From Acinetobacter tibetensis (GTDB lineage Bacteria > Pseudomonadota > Gammaproteobacteria > Pseudomonadales > Moraxellaceae), in NCBI RefSeq assembly GCF_023824315.1, contig NZ_CP098732.1:992001-1056000 (forward strand): a stretch of DNA of 64,000 nt. Reading direction: 5' to 3'. Shown here piece after piece: positions 34,200-43,343 of this stretch. Positions within the stretch are counted from its first letter, which is position 1. Every line of letters begins with the position of its first letter. A program made the translations under genes and the position numbers. The notes under the pieces were generated by a model. The model did no database searches. It was not told where the DNA came from and saw only the letters and a program-made list of their open reading frames with translations.

Positions 34200-36428
34200 A
34201 TGAACAGACGTATTGTCCAATCAGCATTAGCACTTTCAATTTTGTCGGTCATGAGTGTGATGAGTAATGCTGAAGATTTACAGACAGAACAGCAAACTTC
34301 TTCAACTGAGCAAATTACGACACAACAAACAGATCCAACCAAACTCGAAAAAATTGTTCTGACTGCTGAAGAACAAGTAAAACAATCCTTAGGGGCATCT
34401 ATCATTACTGAAGAAGATTTAGATAAGCTTCCTGTAGTGAATGACATTTCTGAATATGTTCGTCGTATGCCTGGTGTGAATTTGACGGGTAACAGCGCAA
34501 CAGGACAACGTGGTAACAACCGCCAAATTGATATTCGTGGTATGGGTCCCGAAAATACCTTAATTTTGATTGATGGTAAGCCTGTTAATTCTAGAAACTC
34601 AGTCCGTTATGGTTGGCGTGGTGAACGTGATACGCGCGGTGACTCTAACTGGGTTCCCGCAGATGCAATTGAATCGATTGAAGTGTTACGTGGTCCCGCT
34701 GCTGCACGTTATGGTTCAGGTGCCATGGGTGGTGTGGTCAATATTAAAACTAAGAAAGTAACTAATGAAGTGCATGGTTCGGTAGAGCTGTATGGCAATC
34801 AGCCAGAAGATTCTAAAGAAGGGGCAACCAATCGTATTGGCTTTAATTTAAGTGGTCCGATTGTCAAAGATGTCTTGTCTTATCGCTTGTATGGTAATTA
34901 CAACCAGACCGATGCAGATGCACCAGATATTAATCCTCTCACTGAGTCAGGAACGCGTGCAGCAGGTCGTGAAGGTGTAGAGAATCAAGATATTGCAGGA
35001 CGACTGGCTTGGCAAGTGAATGATCAGCAAACCTTTTTATTGGATATTGCGACAGGCCGACAAGGCAATGAATATACAGGTGATATTCAAAACAGTAACT
35101 TTGATGCCGCTGGTACAGGTGGAAGCTTTAGCAATGCAGATTATGTCCGAGGCTTATTAGGGCAAGAAACCAATACCATGTATCGTGATAGTTATGCCTT
35201 AACGCATGAAGGAAAATGGGACTGGGGTGATACTAAACTCATCGCACAATACGATAAAACCAAGAATAAACGTATTCCAGAATCCCTTGCTGGTGGTCCA
35301 GAAGGAAGTCCAAATTCATTTAATAAAAAGACTTCAACTTTAGAAACATTACGTTTTAATGCAGAAACGAACATCCCTTTAGAGATTGTTGTTCCTCAAG
35401 TTTTAACCTTGGGTGCTGAATGGGTAGAAGATGATTTCACCGATCCATCGAGCACAGTACAAACCGATGCTTCTGGACTCATTAGCTTAGCTGCCGATCG
35501 TGAGAGCATGGAGTCTCGAATTGCTTCTGCCTATATTGAAGATAACTTTAAGGTGACAGATAGTACTGATTTAGTCCTTGGAATTCGTTTCGACGACCAC
35601 AATAAATCAGGTTCGAATTGGAGTCCAAGCTTAAACATTACCCAGAAATTGGGCGATTACTTTACCCTGAAAGGCGGCATTGCAAAGGCGTATAAAGCAC
35701 CAAATATGTATCAAACTTCAGAAGGATACTTATTATATACGCGCGGAAATGGTTGTCCGATTAAAGCTACGCAAATTTCTCAATGTTATTTAATTGGTAA
35801 TGCTGATCTAAAGCCTGAAACATCTATCAATAAAGAATTAGGTGTTCAATTCGAAAAAGATATGGTCAATGCTAGCTTGACTTGGTTTAGAAACGATTAT
35901 GAAAATAAAATTACAGCAGGTGAAACGGTTTTAGCCACTTCAACTGCGGGGCATAACATTTTACAGTGGGAAAATGTACCCGAAGCATTGATTCAAGGGA
36001 TGGAGGGAAGTGTAACTTTAACCTTTGATAACGCAAGTTGGACCAATAATGTGACATATATGATGGATTCGGAGAATAAAAAGACTGGTAACCCGCTGTC
36101 GATTGTGCCGAATTATACGATTAACTCTATCTTTAACTACAACGTCACCGATGCCATGGATGTGAACTTTGTATATACCCAGTATGGGCGTCAAAAACCA
36201 CGTCAATACGCAGAATCGAATACTGAAAATGGTGATATGAATGTTACGGCTGTGAAAAGTTATGGTATAGCAGGCATCAATGCGGGTTATAAATTCACGG
36301 ATCAAATCAGTGGTCGTCTTGGTGTTAGCAATTTGTTTGATGAAAAGTTATTACGTGATAACTCAGTGAATCAAACTTACAACGAACCAGGTCGTGCTTA
36401 TTATGCAAGTCTGAAATATCAGTTTTAA
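34200..36428 (+). CDS. FepA/PirA-type TonB-dependent siderophore receptor
   Basis: A 742-residue outer-membrane receptor. The signal peptide ends near residue 24 (VMSNA). A TonB box is likely in LEKIVLTAEEQ. The plug domain runs to about 200 with RRMPGVNLTG, GPENTLILIDGKPVNS and IEVLRGPAAARYGSGAMGG. The barrel follows and ends in Phe. Two Cys in RGNGCP and SQCYLIG, plus WSPSLNITQKLGD, fit the enterobactin-type FepA/PirA group. Catecholate siderophores are the likely ligand. I start at ATG 34200; a longer frame would run through the Fur box. No siderophore synthesis genes are near. Confidence 0.9.
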   Translation: MNRRIVQSALALSILSVMSVMSNAEDLQTEQQTSSTEQITTQQTDPTKLEKIVLTAEEQVKQSLGASIITEEDLDKLPVVNDISEYVRRMPGVNLTGNSATGQRGNNRQIDIRGMGPENTLILIDGKPVNSRNSVRYGWRGERDTRGDSNWVPADAIESIEVLRGPAAARYGSGAMGGVVNIKTKKVTNEVHGSVELYGNQPEDSKEGATNRIGFNLSGPIVKDVLSYRLYGNYNQTDADAPDINPLTESGTRAAGREGVENQDIAGRLAWQVNDQQTFLLDIATGRQGNEYTGDIQNSNFDAAGTGGSFSNADYVRGLLGQETNTMYRDSYALTHEGKWDWGDTKLIAQYDKTKNKRIPESLAGGPEGSPNSFNKKTSTLETLRFNAETNIPLEIVVPQVLTLGAEWVEDDFTDPSSTVQTDASGLISLAADRESMESRIASAYIEDNFKVTDSTDLVLGIRFDDHNKSGSNWSPSLNITQKLGDYFTLKGGIAKAYKAPNMYQTSEGYLLYTRGNGCPIKATQISQCYLIGNADLKPETSINKELGVQFEKDMVNASLTWFRNDYENKITAGETVLATSTAGHNILQWENVPEALIQGMEGSVTLTFDNASWTNNVTYMMDSENKKTGNPLSIVPNYTINSIFNYNVTDAMDVNFVYTQYGRQKPRQYAESNTENGDMNVTAVKSYGIAGINAGYKFTDQISGRLGVSNLFDEKLLRDNSVNQTYNEPGRAYYASLKYQF

Positions 36429-36448
36429 GTTGATTTAAAGGCAGAACC

Positions 36449-36475
36449 AAAAGGCGCTATTCAGCGCCTTTTTTC
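36449..36475 (+). terminator. receptor gene terminator overlapping a convergent gene end
   Basis: Stem AAGGCGCT with AGCGCCTT around 4 bases, then a T-run. It lies over the last codons of the convergent minus-strand gene, whose stop is at 36457-36459. Confidence 0.85.
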
Positions 36476-37467
36476 AAGATTGCTAAGGTACTGTCGGAAT
36501 AATAGAACTTTTCTAAATAATGACGCGCACGTTGAGCTAGGTAATCTGTTTGCAGCATATTCTGAATAATCGGTTCTAACAGATGCTGTAACTGATTTTG
36601 GATTAATGCTTCATCAATATTTAAGTCTCTGAATAATAAATCAAAACTTCGGTCTTGATTGCGTGCATACCATGCAGAGATACCATCTTTCACTTGCTGT
36701 TCTAAGTATTCCGTTTGGCGCAAATGATCCCAAATTTCATGACCTAAGCCAACAGTTTGAGGCAAGTCATCAATCTCAATATAATTTTTTAACACATTGA
36801 GCGGAAGGTCTTTAATTTTATGCCATAAATTGGCTTGAAAATGATAAAGCTTATCGTCATTAAAATGCTGATTTAGCACTTGTTCACTCATTTGACTGAG
36901 TTTCTGAATATTTTTCTGTAAATAATGTTGAATGGCTTGATCTAAGTTTGAATCAGTCACACTTTCTAAAACCGATTTCCCCATTTTCATAAAACGAGAA
37001 ACACCTGGCACATGCTTGACCATGACGGAGTTATCTAAATAGTCATGAATCGCGTGCTGAATGAGTTGTGTAATCATGGCAGAGAAAGATGGGTTGTTCA
37101 CGACGGTATGAATTAAGCGTTGTCTATGCCCACTTTTACTGGCGACATATTGAGCAATTTTATCGACCGTAAGCACAGGAATTGCATCTGCGATTTTGGT
37201 CTGGTCATTTGTGGGATGAACCAAGGCAAAGCGAATATGCTCTGCAATTTGTTCAATTAAAAAATCACTGGCAGGCGTCTTTAAGATTTGCTGGTCAATC
37301 AATTGATGAATCTGCTCAACAGTCCAAATCTGTTTTAATTTTTGTTTTCTGAACCAATGATAAAATTCAACAAACTCATTTTTAATGGTTTCTGACTGAG
37401 TAAATTCATCATTTAAAAATTGTAGATGAGCTTCGATCAGTTGCTCAATCATGGGGTGTTTTTGCAT
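36457..37467 (-). CDS. helical protein of unknown function
   Basis: A 336-residue protein, almost wholly alpha-helical by its residue pattern, rich in Gln, His and Leu, with no signal peptide and no membrane span. I recognise no catalytic motif. The central part PGVSRFMKMGKSVLESV and the C-terminal LLEPIIQNMLQTDYLAQ may be the most ordered regions. It follows a periplasmic alpha/beta-hydrolase by 12 bases and is clearly in the same transcript, yet would stay in the cytoplasm. Its ribosome site is weak. Confidence 0.6.
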   Translation of the reverse strand: MQKHPMIEQLIEAHLQFLNDEFTQSETIKNEFVEFYHWFRKQKLKQIWTVEQIHQLIDQQILKTPASDFLIEQIAEHIRFALVHPTNDQTKIADAIPVLTVDKIAQYVASKSGHRQRLIHTVVNNPSFSAMITQLIQHAIHDYLDNSVMVKHVPGVSRFMKMGKSVLESVTDSNLDQAIQHYLQKNIQKLSQMSEQVLNQHFNDDKLYHFQANLWHKIKDLPLNVLKNYIEIDDLPQTVGLGHEIWDHLRQTEYLEQQVKDGISAWYARNQDRSFDLLFRDLNIDEALIQNQLQHLLEPIIQNMLQTDYLAQRARHYLEKFYYSDSTLAILKKGAE

Positions 37468-37479
37468 AAAAATTCAAAT

Positions 37480-38508
37480 TTAATGTAAGGGAATCAGTTG
37501 GTCTGCCAAGGGATTTTTCAGACTTTGGGTCTTTGCAAGAAACGGAAGATAGTAATTCGCAACTTGTTTATCTGCTTCCAACAAAGGCATATGACCTACA
37601 TTATTCAGGATGACAGGTGCTTCGGCACGTTTCAACAGAGATTTTAATTCATCTGCAACCTCAACATTAAAAATTTTATCTTGTTTGCCCCATAAAATTA
37701 AAGTTGGTGCTTCTACATTGCGGGTAATTCTGGCAAAGGTTTCAGGGGTATAGATGCGATTTAATGTCGAAATTTGCTCAATGACCAGATTATTTCTACC
37801 TGCTTGTGCAATCAATAATTGCTCTTTAGCACGTTTGAGTTCGGGTGAAAGTTTCGGTGGATTTTGCATAATCTCATGGCGAACTTCGTCATAATCACCA
37901 GGTTTTGACACAATAATATGCTTTAAAAAATGAGGATCTCTCGTGTAAGGCGTGTTGGCTTTTTTATAGATGCCTGCACTATTTAACAGAAATAAGCTTT
38001 GCGTATCAAAAGGATATTGCGCAGCATAGAGCGTAGCAATTGAGCCACCCAAAGAGTGACCTGCAATATTCAATTTATTTTCAATATCAATGGCTTCGGC
38101 AAATTGTCGAAGGCTGGAGGTGACATTGGGAACAGCAATATCAAAATTTGAAGGAACTTTGGTGTCCCCATAAATGGGTAAATCAGGCACAATCACGTGA
38201 TAGTTTGGCGTTAGATAAGAGGCGACACGGTTCCAGTTGTCACGATTTCCTCCAAACCCATGAATCAGTAAAACAGTAGGTTTTTGGCTCGATCCTCCTT
38301 CGTTATAGCTCCAAAGAATATCCCCTACTTTGAGGGTTTTGGTTTTTAATCCGGAATCTTCACGTTCTTGTTGTAAATAATTTTGTAGCGTAATTTGCTC
38401 AGAAGAAAGCTGTAGGGGTTTGGCAGAAGCAATATTGAGCAATGACATTGTAATGAGGATTCCTATTGCAGTAACAAAATGAAAAAAATATTGACTGCTT
38501 TGTGTCAT
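37480..38508 (-). CDS. secreted or membrane-anchored alpha/beta hydrolase (lipase/esterase-like)
   Basis: A 342-residue hydrolase with a signal peptide ending near residue 29 (NIASA). The fold has LLIHGFGGNRDNW (oxyanion region), nucleophile AGHSLGGS, the acid in LWGKQDKIFNVE and His in NNVGHMPLLE. This set fits the lipase/esterase branch of the family and places the enzyme outside the inner membrane. The substrate is unknown. It is the first gene of a two-gene unit with the helical protein. Confidence 0.82.
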   Translation of the reverse strand: MTQSSQYFFHFVTAIGILITMSLLNIASAKPLQLSSEQITLQNYLQQEREDSGLKTKTLKVGDILWSYNEGGSSQKPTVLLIHGFGGNRDNWNRVASYLTPNYHVIVPDLPIYGDTKVPSNFDIAVPNVTSSLRQFAEAIDIENKLNIAGHSLGGSIATLYAAQYPFDTQSLFLLNSAGIYKKANTPYTRDPHFLKHIIVSKPGDYDEVRHEIMQNPPKLSPELKRAKEQLLIAQAGRNNLVIEQISTLNRIYTPETFARITRNVEAPTLILWGKQDKIFNVEVADELKSLLKRAEAPVILNNVGHMPLLEADKQVANYYLPFLAKTQSLKNPLADQLIPLH

Positions 38509-38824
38509 TGACTTAAATCCTTGTTACTAAAATTCTGTTGTCGAAAATCTATTTTTGAAACTGCAAAAAAGCTGGAATTGGTATAAAGAATAATCTTTGA
38601 CTTTATAAAGATCTATTGTAAATACAATCACTAAAATGTCACGAACAAGTTTATTGAGATGATTGATATAAAAACCCAATAATGTGATTTACTTCAATGT
38701 AATGGAAAAAGTGTTTGAACTTTTTTGCCAATCTAAAAATGCCTAGCAGTATTCTTTTTTGCAAGTGACATTCATTTTTGCTGGTATTAGAATATTGACA
38801 CTTCAAATCATGGTGGAAAAAAGA
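38509..38824. promoter_or_regulatory. 316-base divergent gap between the hydrolase and carbonic anhydrase genes
   Basis: No gene is visible. It must carry both divergent promoters. A TTGACA at about 38795 lies only 30 bases before the anhydrase ATG, too close to be a -35 box for the normal spacing with a leader. I see no strong repeat. Confidence 0.4.
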
Positions 38825-39439
38825 ATGCTAACGGCTCAAGAAGCATTAGACCGTCTTAAAAAAGGAAACCAACGTTTTGTTTCTGGGGAAACAACCCTCC
38901 CTAAACAATTGACGCACCAAGAACGTGCTGAAATGTCGGAAGATCAGAATCCATTTGCAATTGTACTGGGTTGTTCTGACTCGCGTGTTCCTGCCGAGAT
39001 GGTTTTTGACCAAGGCTTAGGTGATCTATTTGTTATTCGTGTTGCGGGTAACGTGGTTGCGCCTTCGCAAGTGGGTAGTGTGGAATTTGCTGCTGAACGT
39101 TATGACTGCGCAGTGGTTGTTGTTCTTGGCCATAGCCATTGTGGCGCCATTCAAGCGACCATTGACACTTTAATGAACCCAGACTGTCCACCATCAAATA
39201 ATTTAATGTCAATTGTGAACCGTGTGCGCCCATCTGTCGAAACTTTGATGCAGACTGAGCTGAAAAACGATTTGAAAAAACTTTCGAACCACGCCGTTCG
39301 TTCAAATGTATTTGCTTCAGTCAATCAATTACGCCATGGTTCGGCTGTATTGGAACAATTAATTGCGAAAGGCAAAATGATTGTTGTGGGTGCTGAATAT
39401 TCATTAGAAACTGGCGAAGTGATTTTTTTTGATTTCTAA
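38825..39439 (+). CDS. beta-class carbonic anhydrase
   Basis: A 204-residue beta-carbonic anhydrase, turning CO2 into bicarbonate in the cytoplasm. Zinc ligands are C50 (GCSDSR, with the Asp52/Arg54 pair), H103 and C106 (LGHSHCGA). I start at ATG 38825, which has GGTGGA upstream; an ATG five codons earlier and a longer extension lack a site. Length is normal for the family. It is a single gene convergent with tesA. Confidence 0.93.
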   Translation: MLTAQEALDRLKKGNQRFVSGETTLPKQLTHQERAEMSEDQNPFAIVLGCSDSRVPAEMVFDQGLGDLFVIRVAGNVVAPSQVGSVEFAAERYDCAVVVVLGHSHCGAIQATIDTLMNPDCPPSNNLMSIVNRVRPSVETLMQTELKNDLKKLSNHAVRSNVFASVNQLRHGSAVLEQLIAKGKMIVVGAEYSLETGEVIFFDF

Positions 39440-39468
39440 GACATCTGATCTATAAAAATATGGATGTG

Positions 39469-39498
39469 ATTAAAGGCGCTTTATAAAGCGCCTTTAAT
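39469..39498. terminator. 30-base perfect palindrome shared by carbonic anhydrase and tesA
   Basis: The 30 bases are a perfect palindrome with core AAAGGCGCTTTA and no loop spacer. It includes the tesA stop codon (39481-39483) and last codons, and can end transcription from both sides. Confidence 0.85.
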
Positions 39499-40110
39499 GT
39501 ATGGATAAGCGAGATTTAATAATTTTACTTGTGCTTGTGCATTGGGATGAATTAAATCGTTTTGCATTAAATTTTTATGACCTGCGATGCCTTCTAAAAA
39601 GAAAGGCAGTAATTTCACTTGATAACGTTGACTGACAATAGTGTAGTTTTGTTGAAAAGCCTTGCTATAAGCGGTGCCATAATTCGGTGGAATTTTCATT
39701 CCAAACAAAATAACTTTTGCTTTCGCCTTTTGGCTTTGCTCAACTAAACGTGCTAGATTTTGTTGAATCATTTGTGGTGGTTGACCACGCAAACCATCGT
39801 TTCCCCCCAGTTCGATGACCACAATATTTGGCTTATAAGTTGCAAGTAGTTTGGGTAAACGTGCTAAAGCACCACTGCTAGTTTCACCACTCACACTCGC
39901 ATTGACCACTTGATGCTGTTTCGGATACTGTTGGTCTAATCGTTTTTGTAACTGTGTGACCCATCCTTGTTGTGGCTGTAGACCATAACCTGCGCTAATA
40001 CTATCACCGAGAATCATAATAGTTTTAGCTGAGGTCAGCATTGGATTTAGGCAGAGCATTAGCCCTATCACTGAAGAATAAACGAATACTTTGAAACGAT
40101 ATTGACGCAT
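39481..40110 (-). CDS. tesA: TesA-type periplasmic esterase/lysophospholipase (GDSL/SGNH family)
   Basis: A 209-residue SGNH hydrolase. The signal peptide covers about 1-31 (ends TSA). Block I is ILGDSISAGYGL with the nucleophile Ser, block III ELGGNDGLRG, and block V DLIHPNAQAQ with the Asp/His pair. E. coli TesA acts as thioesterase, protease I and lysophospholipase L1. The chosen ATG ends at 40110, short of the divergent ABC gene; a longer frame would run into that gene. tesA divergent from ybbA-ybbP is the E. coli arrangement too. Confidence 0.92.
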   Translation of the reverse strand: MRQYRFKVFVYSSVIGLMLCLNPMLTSAKTIMILGDSISAGYGLQPQQGWVTQLQKRLDQQYPKQHQVVNASVSGETSSGALARLPKLLATYKPNIVVIELGGNDGLRGQPPQMIQQNLARLVEQSQKAKAKVILFGMKIPPNYGTAYSKAFQQNYTIVSQRYQVKLLPFFLEGIAGHKNLMQNDLIHPNAQAQVKLLNLAYPYIKGAL

Positions 40111-40153
40111 AGTAACTGACGAAAACCTGAGCACAATAGAAGAGAGATTCATC

Positions 40154-40858
40154 ATGCCACAAGCCGTAATTTCTGCCCAGAATTTGACACAAAAAATACA
40201 ACTTGCAGATAAAAGTCTCTCAATTTTTGAAAATTTAAATCTCGACATTATGGAAGGTGAACAAATTGCCATTACAGGACGTTCAGGTTCTGGTAAGTCG
40301 ACTTTGTTGGGAATTTTAGCAACTTTAGATCAAGCCAGTGGTGGTGAGTTAACCGTTTGTGGAGAAAATATTGCTGCGCTTAATGAAGAACAGCGAGCGC
40401 TTGTCCGTTTGAAGTATATTGGTTTTGTTTTTCAATCTTTTCAACTTTTACCGCACTTAACCGCATTGGAAAATGTCATGTTGCCTTTGCGTTTGCATGC
40501 TAATTTTCAATATGCAGAGGCAGAACAACGTGCTTTAGAGCTACTTAAAAAGGTCGGGTTAGAGCGACAGGCGGAGCAAACGCCAAAAGTACTTTCTGGT
40601 GGAGAACAACAGCGTGTGGCGATTGCGCGAGCTTTAATTAGCCAGCCTAAAATTATTTTTGCAGATGAACCTACGGGAAATCTAGACAGTCAAACTGCCA
40701 AAGACATTGAGCAGTTACTATTTGCTTTAAATCAGGAGTTAGGCACCACACTGGTTTTAGTCACGCATGATTTGAAATTGGCGAGACAATGTCAGCGCCA
40801 TGTGCATTTATTTGAAGGTCAGTTGCATGAACACGTGCAGGGCGGTGATCACGCATGA
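40154..40858 (+). CDS. ybbA: YbbA-type ABC transporter ATP-binding protein
   Basis: A 234-residue ATPase of the LolD/MacB-like group. Walker [11 protein letters not shown]-loop [10 protein letters not shown], signature LSGGEQQR, Walker [13 protein letters not shown] and the switch His in LVTHD are intact. With the large permease it forms an ABC system of unknown cargo. The last four bases overlap the permease start (ATGA), so translation is coupled. Confidence 0.93.
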   Translation: MPQAVISAQNLTQKIQLADKSLSIFENLNLDIMEGEQIAITGRSGSGKSTLLGILATLDQASGGELTVCGENIAALNEEQRALVRLKYIGFVFQSFQLLPHLTALENVMLPLRLHANFQYAEAEQRALELLKKVGLERQAEQTPKVLSGGEQQRVAIARALISQPKIIFADEPTGNLDSQTAKDIEQLLFALNQELGTTLVLVTHDLKLARQCQRHVHLFEGQLHEHVQGGDHA

Positions 40859-43326
40859 GTGCTCTATTTCGACCTTTATTCAAGCAAAGTCTGAAAAGTA
40901 GCGGTATGTATTTGTTGATTATTGCTTTACTGCTGGCCATTAGCGTGACCACAGCACTCAAATTTAGTAATGAGCAAATCCAGAATGCAGTGACTTTGCA
41001 AGCCGCAGAGCTGATGGCCGCAGATTTGGTGTTGTCGGATCAGTCGGAAATAGAACAGCGTTGGAAAGATCAGGCGACTGCGTTACATTTAAAACAGTCG
41101 CAAGTCACTGTGTTTAACTCCATGGCACATACTGAGTCACAATTTGTCATGGTGAATGTTAAAGCTGTTGATGCACATTTTCCATTGCGAGGACAGTTAC
41201 AGCTTCAGCCTCAACAGCAGGCGATTCAAAGTGGGGAAGTCTGGTTAAGTCCACGGGTGATGGATTTATTACAGGTGAAGTTGGGAGACCAAATTCAAAT
41301 TGCAGATGGCACGTTTAAAGTCTCTGCAAAGATTCAGCATGATTCGAATCAGGAACTTGGTTTTTCGGGTTTTTCACCAACAGTGATGATTGCACAACAA
41401 GATATTGCACGAACCAACGCCATTCAAGTCGGCAGCCGAATTGATTACCGTCTACTGATGGCGGGCGATGCGAAGAATATTCAACAGTTTCAAACGCAAT
41501 TTAAGCAGCAACAAGCAAAACAACAATCCACCGCTGTCAATACTGAAGATGCCAATGGGTTGAAACTGCGGAATGCTACTGAAGGTAATACGCGCTTGAT
41601 GCGCCCAATTGAGAATTTAGATACCTTTTTACAGTTGGCAAATATCTTGACCATTTTGCTGTGTGGTATCGCGATTGCATTGACCAGTCAACGTTATGTA
41701 CAGCAAAACCAAGACTATATTGCTTTATTACGTTGCATGGGGGCTTCCAAAGCCCAAATTTTAAAAGTCTACGCTTCTCTTTTGTTGGTTATATTAAGTA
41801 TTTCCATTTTGATTGGGGTGTTACTTGGAATGGCTTTAGGGTATGGGTTGTTACAGCTTATGCTGCAACTGATTCCGAATTTGCAGCTTCAGTTTTCTGC
41901 ATGGGCAATGTTGAAAGGACCATTACCGATTGCCATATTGACCAGCGCAGTGGTATTAACTGGTTTTATTTTGCCGAATTTGTGGCAATTGATGTACACC
42001 CCACCAATCCGAGTGATTCGTCAGCAAACGCAGTCTATGCAAGTTCTATTATGGACCTTACTGTCGGGCACACTGAGTTTATTTATTTTTAGTCTGATAC
42101 TGACAGAGAATTTACTGTTAACCAGTTTGGTGATTGGTGGCATTATTGCCCTAAGTGTGCTCTTGTATGTTGTGGTCTGGCTGGTTTTAAAAGCTTTAAA
42201 ACGCTTAAAAATGGCGGTTTCGGCCTATGTTAAAGTACCTTATCAGACTGCATTTCAGATTACCGCTTTGGCACTAGGACTAAGCTTGATTACAGTTTTG
42301 GCCGTCCTGCGTACAGACTTGTTAGAACGTTGGCAACAACAGTTGCCACAAGGTACGCCTAATCAGTTTGTGTATGGTTTGCCGCCATTTGATCTACCTC
42401 AGTTTAAACAGCAATTACAGGCACATGGCTGGAATAGCACACCATTGTATCCGAATATTCGAGGTCGATTGGTGGCCAAAAATGAACAACCTTTTTCGGA
42501 GCAATTGGTTAAAGAAAATAACTCATTACGCCGTGAGTTAAACCTGACGCAAAGTAGCAGCTTGCCAACAGACAATAAGATTGTGCAAGGACAAGCAAAA
42601 TTTACTCATGTTGGAGAGGTTTCTGTCGAAGCGAAAACCGCGGCAGAATTGGGTATACAGGTGGGTGATCGGTTAAGCTTTAGTTTGCCTGAAGGCATGC
42701 TACATGCCAAAGTAGTCAATTTAAGAGAAGTTGAATGGGAAAGTTTTAGCCCGAACTTTTTCTTTATCTTTTCACCACAAACGCTCGATGAAAATGCAGG
42801 CAGTTATTTGGGGAGTTTTTATGTTCCAGAACAAGACAAACCAAAACTGATTCAATTAATTCAGCAATTTAGTAATACCGTCTTTATTGATGTGGGCTTA
42901 ATACTGGATGAGATTAAGCGCTTGATGAATGTGTTGATTCAAGTCGTCACTATTCTTGCTTCATTGGTCAGTCTTGCGGGTATTTTGGTCTTAATTGCCT
43001 GTCTTAATTTATTGATGGATGAGCGAAAAAGGGAAGTTGCTTTACTCCGTTCATTTGGTAGCTCTAAGCGCATGCTCAAAAATATGCTGACACTGGAAAT
43101 TGGCTTTATGGGGTTATTGGCGGGTATTGTGGCTTGTTTCTTTGCCGAATTGATCAGTGCAATTGCCAGTTATCGAATGAATCTAAGTATGCAAGTCCAT
43201 TGGGAAATCTGGTTGATTCTACCCGTGAGCATGATGTTGTTATGCGCGCTGATTGGGCGTTATCGTTTGAGTTATCTCTGCGATATCCCACCTTTACAAA
43301 GTTTAAGAGAGATGAATCAATCTTAA
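40855..43326 (+). CDS. ybbP: YbbP-type FtsX-like ABC permease
   Basis: An 823-residue inner-membrane permease. One N-terminal span (about 15-35) is followed by a periplasmic domain, then two FtsX-type clusters: spans near 255-370, a second block of spans near 400-480, a second periplasmic domain (about 500-690), and final spans near 700-800. ALLRCMGASKAQILKVY and ALLRSFGSSKRMLKNML are the two FtsX coupling segments. Such permeases drive envelope processes by mechanical force and not classic transport. Its neighbour tesA, a lipid esterase, fits a lipid-linked role, which is inference. Confidence 0.92.
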   Translation: MSALFRPLFKQSLKSSGMYLLIIALLLAISVTTALKFSNEQIQNAVTLQAAELMAADLVLSDQSEIEQRWKDQATALHLKQSQVTVFNSMAHTESQFVMVNVKAVDAHFPLRGQLQLQPQQQAIQSGEVWLSPRVMDLLQVKLGDQIQIADGTFKVSAKIQHDSNQELGFSGFSPTVMIAQQDIARTNAIQVGSRIDYRLLMAGDAKNIQQFQTQFKQQQAKQQSTAVNTEDANGLKLRNATEGNTRLMRPIENLDTFLQLANILTILLCGIAIALTSQRYVQQNQDYIALLRCMGASKAQILKVYASLLLVILSISILIGVLLGMALGYGLLQLMLQLIPNLQLQFSAWAMLKGPLPIAILTSAVVLTGFILPNLWQLMYTPPIRVIRQQTQSMQVLLWTLLSGTLSLFIFSLILTENLLLTSLVIGGIIALSVLLYVVVWLVLKALKRLKMAVSAYVKVPYQTAFQITALALGLSLITVLAVLRTDLLERWQQQLPQGTPNQFVYGLPPFDLPQFKQQLQAHGWNSTPLYPNIRGRLVAKNEQPFSEQLVKENNSLRRELNLTQSSSLPTDNKIVQGQAKFTHVGEVSVEAKTAAELGIQVGDRLSFSLPEGMLHAKVVNLREVEWESFSPNFFFIFSPQTLDENAGSYLGSFYVPEQDKPKLIQLIQQFSNTVFIDVGLILDEIKRLMNVLIQVVTILASLVSLAGILVLIACLNLLMDERKREVALLRSFGSSKRMLKNMLTLEIGFMGLLAGIVACFFAELISAIASYRMNLSMQVHWEIWLILPVSMMLLCALIGRYRLSYLCDIPPLQSLREMNQS

Positions 43327-43343
43327 GATTCCTCTCTCTGTCT

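Noticed and set aside
39481-40272. Longer form of TesA
   Set aside because: It would overlap the divergent ybbA start by more than 100 bases; the signal peptide begins at the ATG ending at 40110.
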